Shown one piece after another: positions 7,517 to 13,681 of a stretch of 16,320 nucleotides of DNA (its first letter is position 1; each line of letters opens with the position of its first letter). The position numbers and the translations under genes are program-made. Below the pieces are notes generated by a model. The model did not search any database, had not been told where the DNA came from, and saw nothing but the letters and a program-made list of their open reading frames with translations. Source of the DNA: Clostridia bacterium (GTDB taxonomy: Bacteria; Bacillota; Clostridia; UMGS1810); assembly GCA_016293435.1 (NCBI GenBank), contig JAEDEG010000055.1:1-16320 (forward strand), given 5' to 3'.

Positions 7517-8287
7517 CTAATTTAAGATTTCTTTATTCATGTTAGACGGAGATATTCCGTATTTTTTCTTAAAGGCTCTGCTGAAATACAGCGGATCCGA
7601 GTAGCCGACAGCGGCGGCAACCTCGCTTATTGTGTCAAAATCTCCGCTGTTTATTATGGACTGTGCCTGAGAAATACGCTTGCCCACAATATAGCTCTGT
7701 GGGCTTGTTCCGAATCTTGCGACAAAAATTTTGCGAAAATATGTATCCGAAATACCGCAAAGGAGATGCAGCTTGTCTACCTTGAGACTGCAGTCGAATA
7801 TGTGAGATTTCAGATAGCTTATTGCCGGATCAATAATGTCGAATTTTTGTTTATCGGCATAATTTCGGCTTTCTATGTTGGAAATATAGGCAAGCAAGCT
7901 GTAAAACAGCGAAATACACTTGTATTTTTCTGCCTGAGTGCCAATGCTCCACATATTTGGAAAGTGATTGGATATACAGCTTGATTCCGGAAAACCGTCA
8001 AGCGAATAGCTGGCAGGCTTCGGATCGGCAAAATCAGCACTGAAGTTGATGCTGATAAAGCCGCTTGCTGTCTCCGACACGGTTTTAAATACGTAGGAGG
8101 ATCCCTGAGGCACAAACATAATTTCACCTTCGCTCACTCTAAAAATTTTATCTCCAAAATCGAATTCCACACTTCCGCTCCTTCTCACACTGAGCATGTT
8201 GTTTTTGCGATTTTGGATTTTTGAGTAGGGCTTTGAAGTTCCTTGAGAGGAGGACAAGATTTTTATATTTTCTATGTTGTCAAACAT
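7517..8287 (-). CDS. AraC-family transcriptional regulator
   Basis: A 256-residue regulator. The N-terminal part (about 25-90) looks like a cupin-type effector-binding domain, with the pattern VSEGEIMFVPQGSSYVFK. The C-terminal 100 residues are the double helix-turn-helix domain. The first helix-turn-helix is around LKVDKLHLLCGISDTYFRKIF (168-188), and the second region includes ISEVAAAVGYSDPLYFSRAF (220-239) with the conserved F-K-K-x-x-G-x-S-P. The ATG at 8285-8287 has GAGGTG six bases before it; an in-frame ATG 10 codons upstream lacks such a site. It is divergent from the MATE exporter, which it may control, and may also repress itself through the palindrome over its promoter. The effector is unknown, though domain order fits sugar-responsive members. 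Confidence 0.92.
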   Translation of the reverse strand: MFDNIENIKILSSSQGTSKPYSKIQNRKNNMLSVRRSGSVEFDFGDKIFRVSEGEIMFVPQGSSYVFKTVSETASGFISINFSADFADPKPASYSLDGFPESSCISNHFPNMWSIGTQAEKYKCISLFYSLLAYISNIESRNYADKQKFDIIDPAISYLKSHIFDCSLKVDKLHLLCGISDTYFRKIFVARFGTSPQSYIVGKRISQAQSIINSGDFDTISEVAAAVGYSDPLYFSRAFKKKYGISPSNMNKEILN

Positions 8288-8319
8288 AAACAACACCTCG
8301 TAGTTATGGTAAAACACTC

Positions 8320-8336
8320 ATATGATTTTATCATAT
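8320..8336. promoter_or_regulatory. Palindrome over the AraC promoter (candidate operator)
   Basis: ATATGAT (8320-8326) and ATCATAT (8330-8336) form a perfect inverted repeat with a 3-base centre. It covers the -10 box of the araC-type gene, 33 bases before its start codon. A bound repressor would block transcription. Which protein binds is unknown. Confidence 0.4.
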
Positions 8337-8353
8337 TTACAAAATAAATTCAA
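8325..8353 (-). promoter_or_regulatory. Promoter of the AraC-family gene
   Basis: On the minus strand, TTGAAT (8353-8348) and TAAAAT (8330-8325) are separated by 17 bases. A TGA directly before the -10 gives an extended -10 motif. The leader would be about 30 bases. Confidence 0.5.
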
Positions 8354-8398
8354 TATAAAGAGAGATATTTTAGTTCTGAAAAATCCATATTGTTCTGT

Positions 8399-8428
8399 TT
8401 GTTCTATTTACACCCTCAAAAATATAAT
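8399..8428 (+). promoter_or_regulatory. Candidate promoter of the MATE exporter gene
   Basis: TTGTTC (8399-8404), an 18-base spacer and a perfect TATAAT (8423-8428). Transcription would start near 8435. This rules out an earlier in-frame ATG at 8390 and leaves starts at 8450 or 8471. Confidence 0.5.
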
Positions 8429-8470
8429 TTAATATATGAAAATAAGATTATGCTGAAAAGAGATGTAAAA

Positions 8471-9823
8471 ATGAGACTTTTACCACCACCGAGTACCAGA
8501 TTTACAAACAAAGAAATTATTGCTTTTTTTCTGCCTGTACTTTTTGAAAATCTTATGATTGCCGGGCTCAACATAGCCGACACAACCATGGTTTCGTATG
8601 TGGGTGAAAGCGCAGTGGCCGGAGTTTCGCTTGTATCGCGTATCGACACCTTTGTAAAGCAGTTTATGTCGGCTTTTGCTCAGGGTGGAAGCGTTGTTCT
8701 TGCACAGTACATAGGCGCAAACGATGAGCACAATGCAAAAAATGCGCTCAAGACCAACGTTAAAATTGTGTTTGCCATAGGGGTTGCTGTTATGGCACTT
8801 ATGATGGTTTTTAAGCCGCAGGTGCTGACGTTCCTTTTTGGCGGAGCAGAAAAGGCGGTTATACAAAACAGCCTTTTGTATTTCTCCTACACGGCAATTT
8901 CCTATCCGTTTTTTGCTCTATATTATGTTGGTACGGCTTCGTTCAGAGCTGTGGGCGAAACAAAAACTCCCTTTGCGGCGGCGGTTATAATGATGATAAT
9001 AAACCTTGCTTTAAAATATATTTTTATTTTCTGGTTCAAAATGGGCACTCTCGGGGCAGCGGTATCTACTCTCATATCGGTAACAATTGTGGGAATAACG
9101 CTAATATTTCTGCTCCACAGCCATCACAGCAAGATCAGAATTTCGGGGCTTTTTAGGCTCGAATTTGATGGCAAGCTTGCCAAAAGGATTTTGGGTGTAT
9201 CGTTTCCCAACGGTATAGAAAACGGCATGTTTCAGCTTGGCGCACTGGCTATTGCAGGCCTTGTGTCGGGTCTTGGCACCGCGGCAATTGCGGCAGATGC
9301 CTTGGCACGAAGTGTGTCACCTCTCATTCATTCTGCAGGTGCTGCTTTTTCAATGACGATAATGGTTATAGTCGGTCAGTGTATGGGAGCGGGCGATTCC
9401 GACGAGGCCTCTATGTATGCAAAGCATGTTTTAAAGCTTGACTATATCTTCACCTTTTTCAACGGTTTGTTTCTCATGCTGTTTTTGAATCCCGTTCTCA
9501 AAATATTCAGCGTTTCGGCCGGGGCAATAGGTCAGGCACATGATATTCTTATTTTGTATACCTGCGGCTCAATTGTGCTGTATCCGCTGAGCTTTGCACT
9601 GCCGTCGGCACTGAGAGGCAGCGGTGACACAAAGTTTGTTATGATGGTGTCGGTGCTGTCGATGTTTGTTTTTCGAATAGGCGCGGCATATATTTTTGTA
9701 AATGTCTTTGAGATGGGTGTTATAGGCACATGGGTTGCTATGGTAAGCGATTGGGTTATAAGAATCCTGTTTTTCTGTTCAAGATTTAAGAGAGGCAAAT
9801 GGAAGCAAAAAAAAGTTATATAA
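8471..9823 (+). CDS. MATE-family multidrug/cation efflux transporter
   Basis: A 450-residue integral membrane protein, the usual size for the family, with about 12 hydrophobic segments in two similar halves. It exports drugs or other organic compounds in exchange for sodium or protons. The typical N-terminal pattern is present (PVLFENLMIAGLNIADTTMV, then GESAVAGVSLV), as is the mid-protein family stretch SFPNGIENGMFQLGALAIAG. I chose the ATG at 8471 because AAGAGA lies 7 bases before it and the promoter is close upstream. ATG 8450 (seven residues longer) is possible. Being divergent from an AraC-type gene suggests regulation by it. The substrate is unknown, and the exporter may not be drug-specific. 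Confidence 0.92.
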   Translation: MRLLPPPSTRFTNKEIIAFFLPVLFENLMIAGLNIADTTMVSYVGESAVAGVSLVSRIDTFVKQFMSAFAQGGSVVLAQYIGANDEHNAKNALKTNVKIVFAIGVAVMALMMVFKPQVLTFLFGGAEKAVIQNSLLYFSYTAISYPFFALYYVGTASFRAVGETKTPFAAAVIMMIINLALKYIFIFWFKMGTLGAAVSTLISVTIVGITLIFLLHSHHSKIRISGLFRLEFDGKLAKRILGVSFPNGIENGMFQLGALAIAGLVSGLGTAAIAADALARSVSPLIHSAGAAFSMTIMVIVGQCMGAGDSDEASMYAKHVLKLDYIFTFFNGLFLMLFLNPVLKIFSVSAGAIGQAHDILILYTCGSIVLYPLSFALPSALRGSGDTKFVMMVSVLSMFVFRIGAAYIFVNVFEMGVIGTWVAMVSDWVIRILFFCSRFKRGKWKQKKVI

Positions 9824-9892
9824 GCAGGTGTGCAGACGGATAAGCTCGAATCTGAGAAAATTGTATCCAAAGGCAGAACTTAGCTTCTTGAG

Positions 9893-10010
9893 TTCAATAA
9901 GCGGCAAAGCCGCGTCATTCAACGTTTTCAGTGGGAGATTGAACTCCCACTGAAAAAATTAAATGTCACCCGCCGCCTATAGAGGCGGGGGACATCTTAA
10001 TTTAGTTATA
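9893..10010 (+). repeat. Dispersed hairpin repeat, copy 2 (complete)
   Basis: A 118-base unit running from TTCAATAAGCGG to TTAGTTATA. It holds three hairpins in a row: GCGGC-AAA-GCCGC (9901-9913), a perfect 13-base-pair stem (9925-9937/9944-9956), and a GC-rich stem of about 19 base pairs ending near 10003. Copy 3 at 13372-13490 is the same unit inverted, and copy 1 is its right part. It contains no gene. It lies 69 bases after the MATE stop codon. Confidence 0.92.
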
Positions 10011-10128
10011 AAAAATGATTTTTTAGTAATAATATGTATACAAAATGTAGTTTGTGCAAATCAGAGTTTACATATCATTTATGCAAACTCTGATTTTTTA
10101 AATGTTTTTTGTATACAGAGTCATTTTT
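10011..10128. repeat. Nested inverted repeats (possible cruciform or structured RNA)
   Basis: Three sets of perfect arms nest inside one another. The outer set is AAAAATGA (10011-10018) with TCATTTTT (10121-10128). The middle set is GTATACAAAA (10036-10045) with TTTTGTATAC (10107-10116). The inner set is 12 bases, 10058-10069 with 10085-10096, around a 15-base loop and followed by T-rich sequence. It begins at the exact base where repeat copy 2 ends, but it is not found beside copies 1 or 3. Confidence 0.7.
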
Positions 10129-10147
10129 GCAACTTAAAGTTGCAAAA
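10125..10147. promoter_or_regulatory. 23-base perfect palindrome upstream of the HTH-GlmM gene
   Basis: TTTTGCAACTT (10125-10135), a central A, then AAGTTGCAAAA (10137-10147). It ends 18 bases before the -35 box of the downstream gene. Size, symmetry and place fit a binding site for a dimeric helix-turn-helix protein. The obvious candidate is the XRE domain encoded just downstream, but that is inference. Confidence 0.5.
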
Positions 10148-10165
10148 TAAAATACGTTATGTTGG

Positions 10166-10194
10166 TTGAACTCAAAGGATATTTCTGGTAATAT
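10166..10194 (+). promoter_or_regulatory. Promoter of the amino-sugar cluster
   Basis: TTGAAC (10166-10171), a 17-base spacer and TAATAT (10189-10194), with TGG directly before the -10 (extended -10). The start would be near 10201, giving a leader of about 40 bases with AAGGAAAGGTG before the ATG. Confidence 0.6.
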
Positions 10195-10242
10195 TGATTT
10201 ATAAAAGAAAATAGTATTGATTGAAAGGAAAGGTGAATAAGA

Positions 10243-11862
10243 ATGACAATCGGCGAAAAAATAACTCGCCTCAGAACAGACGTGGGGTTGTCTCAGGAAC
10301 AGCTTGCCGAAAAAATAGAAGTGTCGAGGCAGTCGGTTTCAAAATGGGAGGTAAATCAGGCTTTGCCTCAGATTGACAAGGTGCTGCAGCTTTGTGAAAT
10401 TTTTGGAGTTTCGACAGATGAGCTTTTGCAGGACAAAAAATCCATCCAGAGCCAAGCCGAAAAAAGCTGCGTTGGAAAATACTTCGGTACCGACGGCTTC
10501 AGAGGTGAGGCAAACGAAAATCTGACCTCAATGCAGGCATATAAGGTGGGGCGCTTTTTGGGATGGTATTTTTCATCCGAATTATCCGGTTGCACTAAGC
10601 CCGGCTATCGCCCGCGCATTGTTATCGGCAAGGATACCAGGCGTTCAAGTTATATGCTCGAATATTCGATAGTTGCAGGCATAACCGCCTCGGGTGCAGA
10701 TGCCTATATGCTTCATGTTTCTACCACTCCGAGTGTATCGTATGTTACACGTATAGACGAATTTGACTGCGGTATAATGATAACAGCTTCTCACAATCCG
10801 TATTACGACAACGGAATCAAGGTTATAAACAGATACGGCGAAAAGCTTGACGATGGTACAACAGCTCTTATTGAAGCCTATATAGACGGCAATCTGAAAG
10901 CACTTGGTGTGTCGGGAAGTGACCTGCCGCTGGCACAGCGCGAGCGCATAGGCTGTATTGTGGACTATGTATCGGGCAGAAACCGCTATGTGGGATATCT
11001 TATTTCACTCGCTTCTCATTCCTACAAAAATTTGAAAATCGGTATAGATTCTGCCAACGGCGCATCGTGGATGATTGCCAAATCGGTGTTTGGAGCCTTG
11101 GGTGCTCAGGTCACGGTAATTGGAGCAGAACCCGATGGCATCAATGTCAATTCAAATTGCGGCTCCACCCATCCCGAAAAGCTCTGCGCACTGGTTAAAG
11201 AAAAGCATCTCGATGTGGGCTTTGCCTTTGACGGTGATGCAGACCGCTGTATTGCGGTAGACGAAAACGGCAATATTGCCGACGGTGATGCCATGCTTTA
11301 TATTCTCGGCAGAAGGCTAAAGAGCAGAGGCATGCTAAACGGCGATACCGTGGTTGCTACCGTTATGTCAAACTCCGGTCTCATACGCGCGCTGGATAAA
11401 GAAGGCATACGCTGTGAGCAGACCACCGTCGGCGACAGATTTGTATATGAATGTATGCAAAACAACGACTATTGTCTTGGTGGTGAACAGTCGGGGCACA
11501 TAATTTTAAAAAAATATGCCACAACCGGTGACGGCCTCCTTACGGCAATAATGATAGCCGAAGAAATGTGCGATGCCAAAAGCACTCTTTCGCAGCTTAC
11601 GGAGAATTTGGCGCTCTATCCCCAATATACAAAAAACCTTAGAGTTACAGACAAAAAAGCTACCGTGGAATGTGATGCGGTAAAAAAAGAGCTTGAAAAT
11701 GTGAAAAGCGAAATAGGTGACAACGGCAGAGCACTGCTTCGACTCAGCGGTACGGAGCCGGTTGTCCGGATTATGATTGAAGCAGATACCGAAGAGCTTT
11801 GCAAAACCTACGCTTCGCGGCTTGCTTCGGTTATCAGAGAGGAAGGATTTGCAATTGAGTAA
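10243..11862 (+). CDS. glmM: Phosphoglucosamine mutase-type enzyme with N-terminal XRE helix-turn-helix domain
   Basis: A 539-residue fusion. Residues 1-63 form a Cro/CI-type DNA-binding domain (LSQEQLAEKIEVSRQSVSKWE at 16-36). A 12-residue polar linker leads into an alpha-D-phosphohexomutase from about 76 (VGKYFGTDGFRGEA). The enzyme looks active: phosphoserine S183 in TASHNP, metal loop DGDADR (330-335), sugar loop GEQSGH (414-419) and phosphate loop RLSGTEP (500-506). GEQSGH points to phosphoglucosamine mutase (GlcN-6-P to GlcN-1-P) over phosphomannomutase; the exact substrate is inferred. The mutase part, about 464 residues, is near normal GlmM length, so the helix-turn-helix is an addition. 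The frame is continuous and no well-placed internal start precedes the mutase, so two separate proteins are unlikely. It may sense sugar phosphate and regulate its own operon. The next gene overlaps its last 8 bases. Confidence 0.9.
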   Translation: MTIGEKITRLRTDVGLSQEQLAEKIEVSRQSVSKWEVNQALPQIDKVLQLCEIFGVSTDELLQDKKSIQSQAEKSCVGKYFGTDGFRGEANENLTSMQAYKVGRFLGWYFSSELSGCTKPGYRPRIVIGKDTRRSSYMLEYSIVAGITASGADAYMLHVSTTPSVSYVTRIDEFDCGIMITASHNPYYDNGIKVINRYGEKLDDGTTALIEAYIDGNLKALGVSGSDLPLAQRERIGCIVDYVSGRNRYVGYLISLASHSYKNLKIGIDSANGASWMIAKSVFGALGAQVTVIGAEPDGINVNSNCGSTHPEKLCALVKEKHLDVGFAFDGDADRCIAVDENGNIADGDAMLYILGRRLKSRGMLNGDTVVATVMSNSGLIRALDKEGIRCEQTTVGDRFVYECMQNNDYCLGGEQSGHIILKKYATTGDGLLTAIMIAEEMCDAKSTLSQLTENLALYPQYTKNLRVTDKKATVECDAVKKELENVKSEIGDNGRALLRLSGTEPVVRIMIEADTEELCKTYASRLASVIREEGFAIE

Positions 11863-12529
11863 GGAAGTAGAAATAAAGAAGCTTTTTGAATGCAGGACTA
11901 ATTATTTGGCGGAGCTTTTTGACAGCTTTACCTATCCGTGGGAGCTTGTGAGCGAAATAGGGGGATATATAGGCAAATTGCTGGCAAATGGTATTGATGG
12001 CTTTGATGTATTGAAAAAGGGTGTGCTCATTGGCAAAAATGTTGTGATATATCCCGGAGTTACAATCGAAGCTCCCGCTATAATCGGTCACGGCACCGTT
12101 TTGAGACCCGGGGCATTTTTGCGCGGCAATGTTGTTTGCGGCTCCGATTGCGTTATAGGCAATTCGAGTGAACTAAAAAATTGTATTTTACTTGACAATG
12201 TTCAAGTTCCTCATTATAATTATGTTGGAGATTCAATTTTGGGCAACCATGCCCACTTGGGTGCGGGGGCGATTTGCTCCAATCTCAAATCCGACGGCAA
12301 AAACGTTGTTGTCCGCTCCGATACAGTCTATTCCACCGGGCTTCGCAAGCTTGGTGCCATCCTGGCAGACAATGCCGACATAGGATGTGGATGCGTGCTC
12401 AATCCCGGTACGGTTGTCGGCAGAAACACGTCTGTATATCCGCTCACAGCCATGAGGGGAGTCTATCCCTCCGATTCGATAGTAAAATCGGCAGATACTA
12501 TTGTAAAAAGAAAAAAAGATTGCATGTAG
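11855..12529 (+). CDS. Left-handed beta-helix (hexapeptide repeat) acyltransferase-like protein, GlmU C-domain-like
   Basis: A 224-residue protein. After an alpha-helical N-terminus with YPWELVSEIGGYIGKLL (residues 27-43) come hexapeptide repeats from about 57 to 200 (VLIGKNVVIYPGVTIEAPAIIG). The segment VQVPHYNYVGDSILGNHAHLGAGAICSN (from residue 117) resembles the acetyl-CoA site of GlmU, and H120 matches its catalytic histidine. It could acetylate glucosamine-1-phosphate made by the upstream mutase, but it lacks a uridylyltransferase domain. Family members are often annotated UDP-GlcNAc pyrophosphorylase on weak grounds. The start is a TTG at 11855-11857 with AGGAAGG 8 bases before it, overlapping the glmM end by 8 bases, which implies translational coupling. 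An in-frame ATG at 11777 lies deep inside glmM and has no good ribosome site. Confidence 0.82.
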   Translation: MSKEVEIKKLFECRTNYLAELFDSFTYPWELVSEIGGYIGKLLANGIDGFDVLKKGVLIGKNVVIYPGVTIEAPAIIGHGTVLRPGAFLRGNVVCGSDCVIGNSSELKNCILLDNVQVPHYNYVGDSILGNHAHLGAGAICSNLKSDGKNVVVRSDTVYSTGLRKLGAILADNADIGCGCVLNPGTVVGRNTSVYPLTAMRGVYPSDSIVKSADTIVKRKKDCM

Positions 12530-12543
12530 CAAGATTCGGTAAA

Positions 12544-12572
12544 GGGCACTCGAAAAATTTTTTCGTGTGCCC
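12544..12572. promoter_or_regulatory. Hairpin between the beta-helix gene and nagB
   Basis: GGGCAC (12544-12549) pairs with GTGCCC (12567-12572). After one T/T mismatch, CGAAAA pairs with TTTTCG inside. No T-run follows, so it may slow or protect the transcript rather than end it. Confidence 0.45.
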
Positions 12573-12578
12573 GATGTG

Positions 12579-12597
12579 AGACTGCTGCACGCAGTCT
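12579..12597. promoter_or_regulatory. Second hairpin upstream of nagB
   Basis: AGACTGC (12579-12585) pairs perfectly with GCAGTCT (12591-12597) around a 5-base loop. It ends 14 bases before the nagB ribosome site GAGGAA. No T-run follows. Confidence 0.4.
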
Positions 12598-12622
12598 GAA
12601 AATAAGAAAAGAGGAATATTTT

Positions 12623-13333
12623 ATGAAATTTGTCAAAGCAGAAAGCTACGAAAAGCTCAGCCGCATGGCGGCAGGTATTATTGCAGCTCAGGTAATTTTG
12701 AAGCCTGACTGTGTTTTGGGTCTGGCCACCGGCTCGTCACCTCTCGGTACATATGCGAATCTTGCATCTGCATGCAAGGCAGGCGACGTGGATTTTTCGG
12801 CAGTTAAATCTGTCAATCTGGATGAGTATGTGGGCCTGTCGGGTGAGGATGATCAGAGCTACAGATATTTTATGGATACCAATCTTTTTTCAAAGATTAA
12901 TATTGATCGCGCCAACACATATGTTCCCGGCGGATGCAGTGACGATATGGAAGCAGAGGGCAAGGCTTATGACGAGCTTATCGATTCTCTCGGCGGCATA
13001 GACCTACAGCTTTTGGGCATCGGTCTCGACGGTCACATAGGATTTAATGAGCCCGACGATATTTTTGTGGGCAAAACTCATGTGGTTGAGCTTGATAAAT
13101 CAACCATAGAGGCAAATGCACGCTTTTTTGAATCGATCGACGATGTGCCTCGCAGTGCCATCACAATGGGCATGGGAGCTATTATGAAGGCCAAAAAGGT
13201 TCTCCTTATTGCCAACGGCAAAAACAAAGAGGATATTTTGAATCAAGCCTTCTACGGTCCCATCACTCCCCGTGTTCCCGCTTCAATTTTGCAGCTTCAT
13301 CCCGATGTGACTGTTATATACAGCGAAAATTGA
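12623..13333 (+). CDS. nagB: Glucosamine-6-phosphate deaminase
   Basis: Converts glucosamine-6-phosphate to fructose-6-phosphate and ammonia, feeding amino sugars into glycolysis (cytoplasm). At 236 residues it is of the shorter Firmicute type, without the C-terminal extension of the E. coli enzyme (266). Diagnostic segments are phosphate-binding LGLATGSSPLGTY (32-44), NLDEYVGL (65-72) with D67, and LLGIGLDGHIGFNEP (130-144) with D136, H138 and E143. The ATG follows GAGGAA with normal spacing. It lies 93 bases after the beta-helix gene, with two hairpins but no clear promoter between, so it is probably the last gene of the amino-sugar cluster. Repeat copy 3 follows as a likely terminator. Confidence 0.95.
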   Translation: MKFVKAESYEKLSRMAAGIIAAQVILKPDCVLGLATGSSPLGTYANLASACKAGDVDFSAVKSVNLDEYVGLSGEDDQSYRYFMDTNLFSKINIDRANTYVPGGCSDDMEAEGKAYDELIDSLGGIDLQLLGIGLDGHIGFNEPDDIFVGKTHVVELDKSTIEANARFFESIDDVPRSAITMGMGAIMKAKKVLLIANGKNKEDILNQAFYGPITPRVPASILQLHPDVTVIYSEN

Positions 13334-13361
13334 TTGACGCTTAGTTTGTAAAAAGTATAAA
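13334..13361 (+). promoter_or_regulatory. Promoter-like sequence reading into repeat copy 3
   Basis: TTGACG (13334-13339), a 16-base spacer and TATAAA (13356-13361), directly after the nagB stop. Transcription would begin about 13368 and meet the terminator hairpin within 20 bases. It may be chance in AT-rich DNA. Confidence 0.2.
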
Positions 13362-13371
13362 TTTGTAATTA

Positions 13372-13490
13372 TATAACTAAATTAAGATGTCACCCGCCTC
13401 TATAGGCGGCGGGTGACATCTTAATTTTTTCAGTGGGAGTTCAATCTCCCACTGAAAACGTTGAATGACGTGGCTTTGCCGCTTATTGAA
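13372..13490 (-). repeat. Dispersed hairpin repeat, copy 3 (complete, inverted)
   Basis: The reverse complement of copy 2 over its whole length, one base longer, with about three substitutions. The same three hairpins are present. Its GC-rich stem is perfectly paired, whereas copies 1 and 2 have mismatches. It starts 39 bases after the nagB stop. Confidence 0.92.
13379..13430 (+). terminator. Intrinsic terminator of the amino-sugar cluster, within repeat copy 3
   Basis: Two perfectly complementary 20-base arms (13379-13398 and 13408-13427) surround a 9-base loop. The stem contains CCCGCC/GGCGGG and runs straight into six T (13425-13430). It is 45 bases after the nagB stop. Confidence 0.8.
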
Positions 13491-13493
13491 GCC

Positions 13494-13527
13494 AAGCCTG
13501 CATTGCTTCATATGCAGGCTTGTTTTT
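13494..13527 (+). terminator. Second intrinsic terminator upstream of purE
   Basis: AAGCCTGCA (13494-13502) pairs with TGCAGGCTT (13513-13521), followed by GTTTTT to 13527. It lies just outside repeat copy 3 and is not part of copy 2. Confidence 0.65.
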
Positions 13528-13611
13528 CTTGCCTATGGCATCAAGTGATATTATCATACATTCAGCAATACAAAGCAGGTGTAAAATTTCTCATATTTGG
13601 TATTATTTTTG

Positions 13612-13640
13612 TTGAAAAAGAATCGCAAATGTGCTATAAT
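13612..13640 (+). promoter_or_regulatory. Strong promoter of the purine operon
   Basis: TTGAAA (13612-13617), a 17-base spacer and a perfect TATAAT (13635-13640), preceded by TGC (extended -10). Transcription would start near 13647, leaving a leader of about 35 bases, too short for a purine riboswitch. With repeat copy 3 and the two terminators, this accounts for 13334-13681. Confidence 0.75.
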
Positions 13641-13681
13641 ATTATGGATAATGAAATTATGCGCGTGAAAGGATAAAAGCT

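Noticed and set aside
8390..8470. An earlier start of the MATE gene at 8390
   Set aside because: The region contains the likely -35 and -10 boxes and has no ribosome site; the encoded residues are not family-like.
9963..10169. A small gene in the MATE-glmM gap
   Set aside because: The frame runs through repeat copy 2 and the nested inverted repeats, lacks a ribosome site and has no coding character.
10423..10500. HTH and GlmM as two genes joined by a sequencing error or read separately
   Set aside because: The frame is continuous with a natural polar linker, and no ATG, GTG or TTG with a ribosome site stands just before the mutase domain.
11777..11854. An ATG start of the beta-helix protein inside glmM
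   Set aside because: There is no ribosome site, and the extra residues are out-of-frame reading of the mutase C-terminus; the TTG at 11855 has a strong site.
1..13490. CRISPR-like repeats
   Set aside because: The three repeat copies are far apart, in both orientations, with genes between them and no spacers or cas genes.
13641..13681. Purine riboswitch or PurR box before purE
   Set aside because: The leader is only about 35 bases, and I see neither the conserved aptamer core nor a recognisable box.
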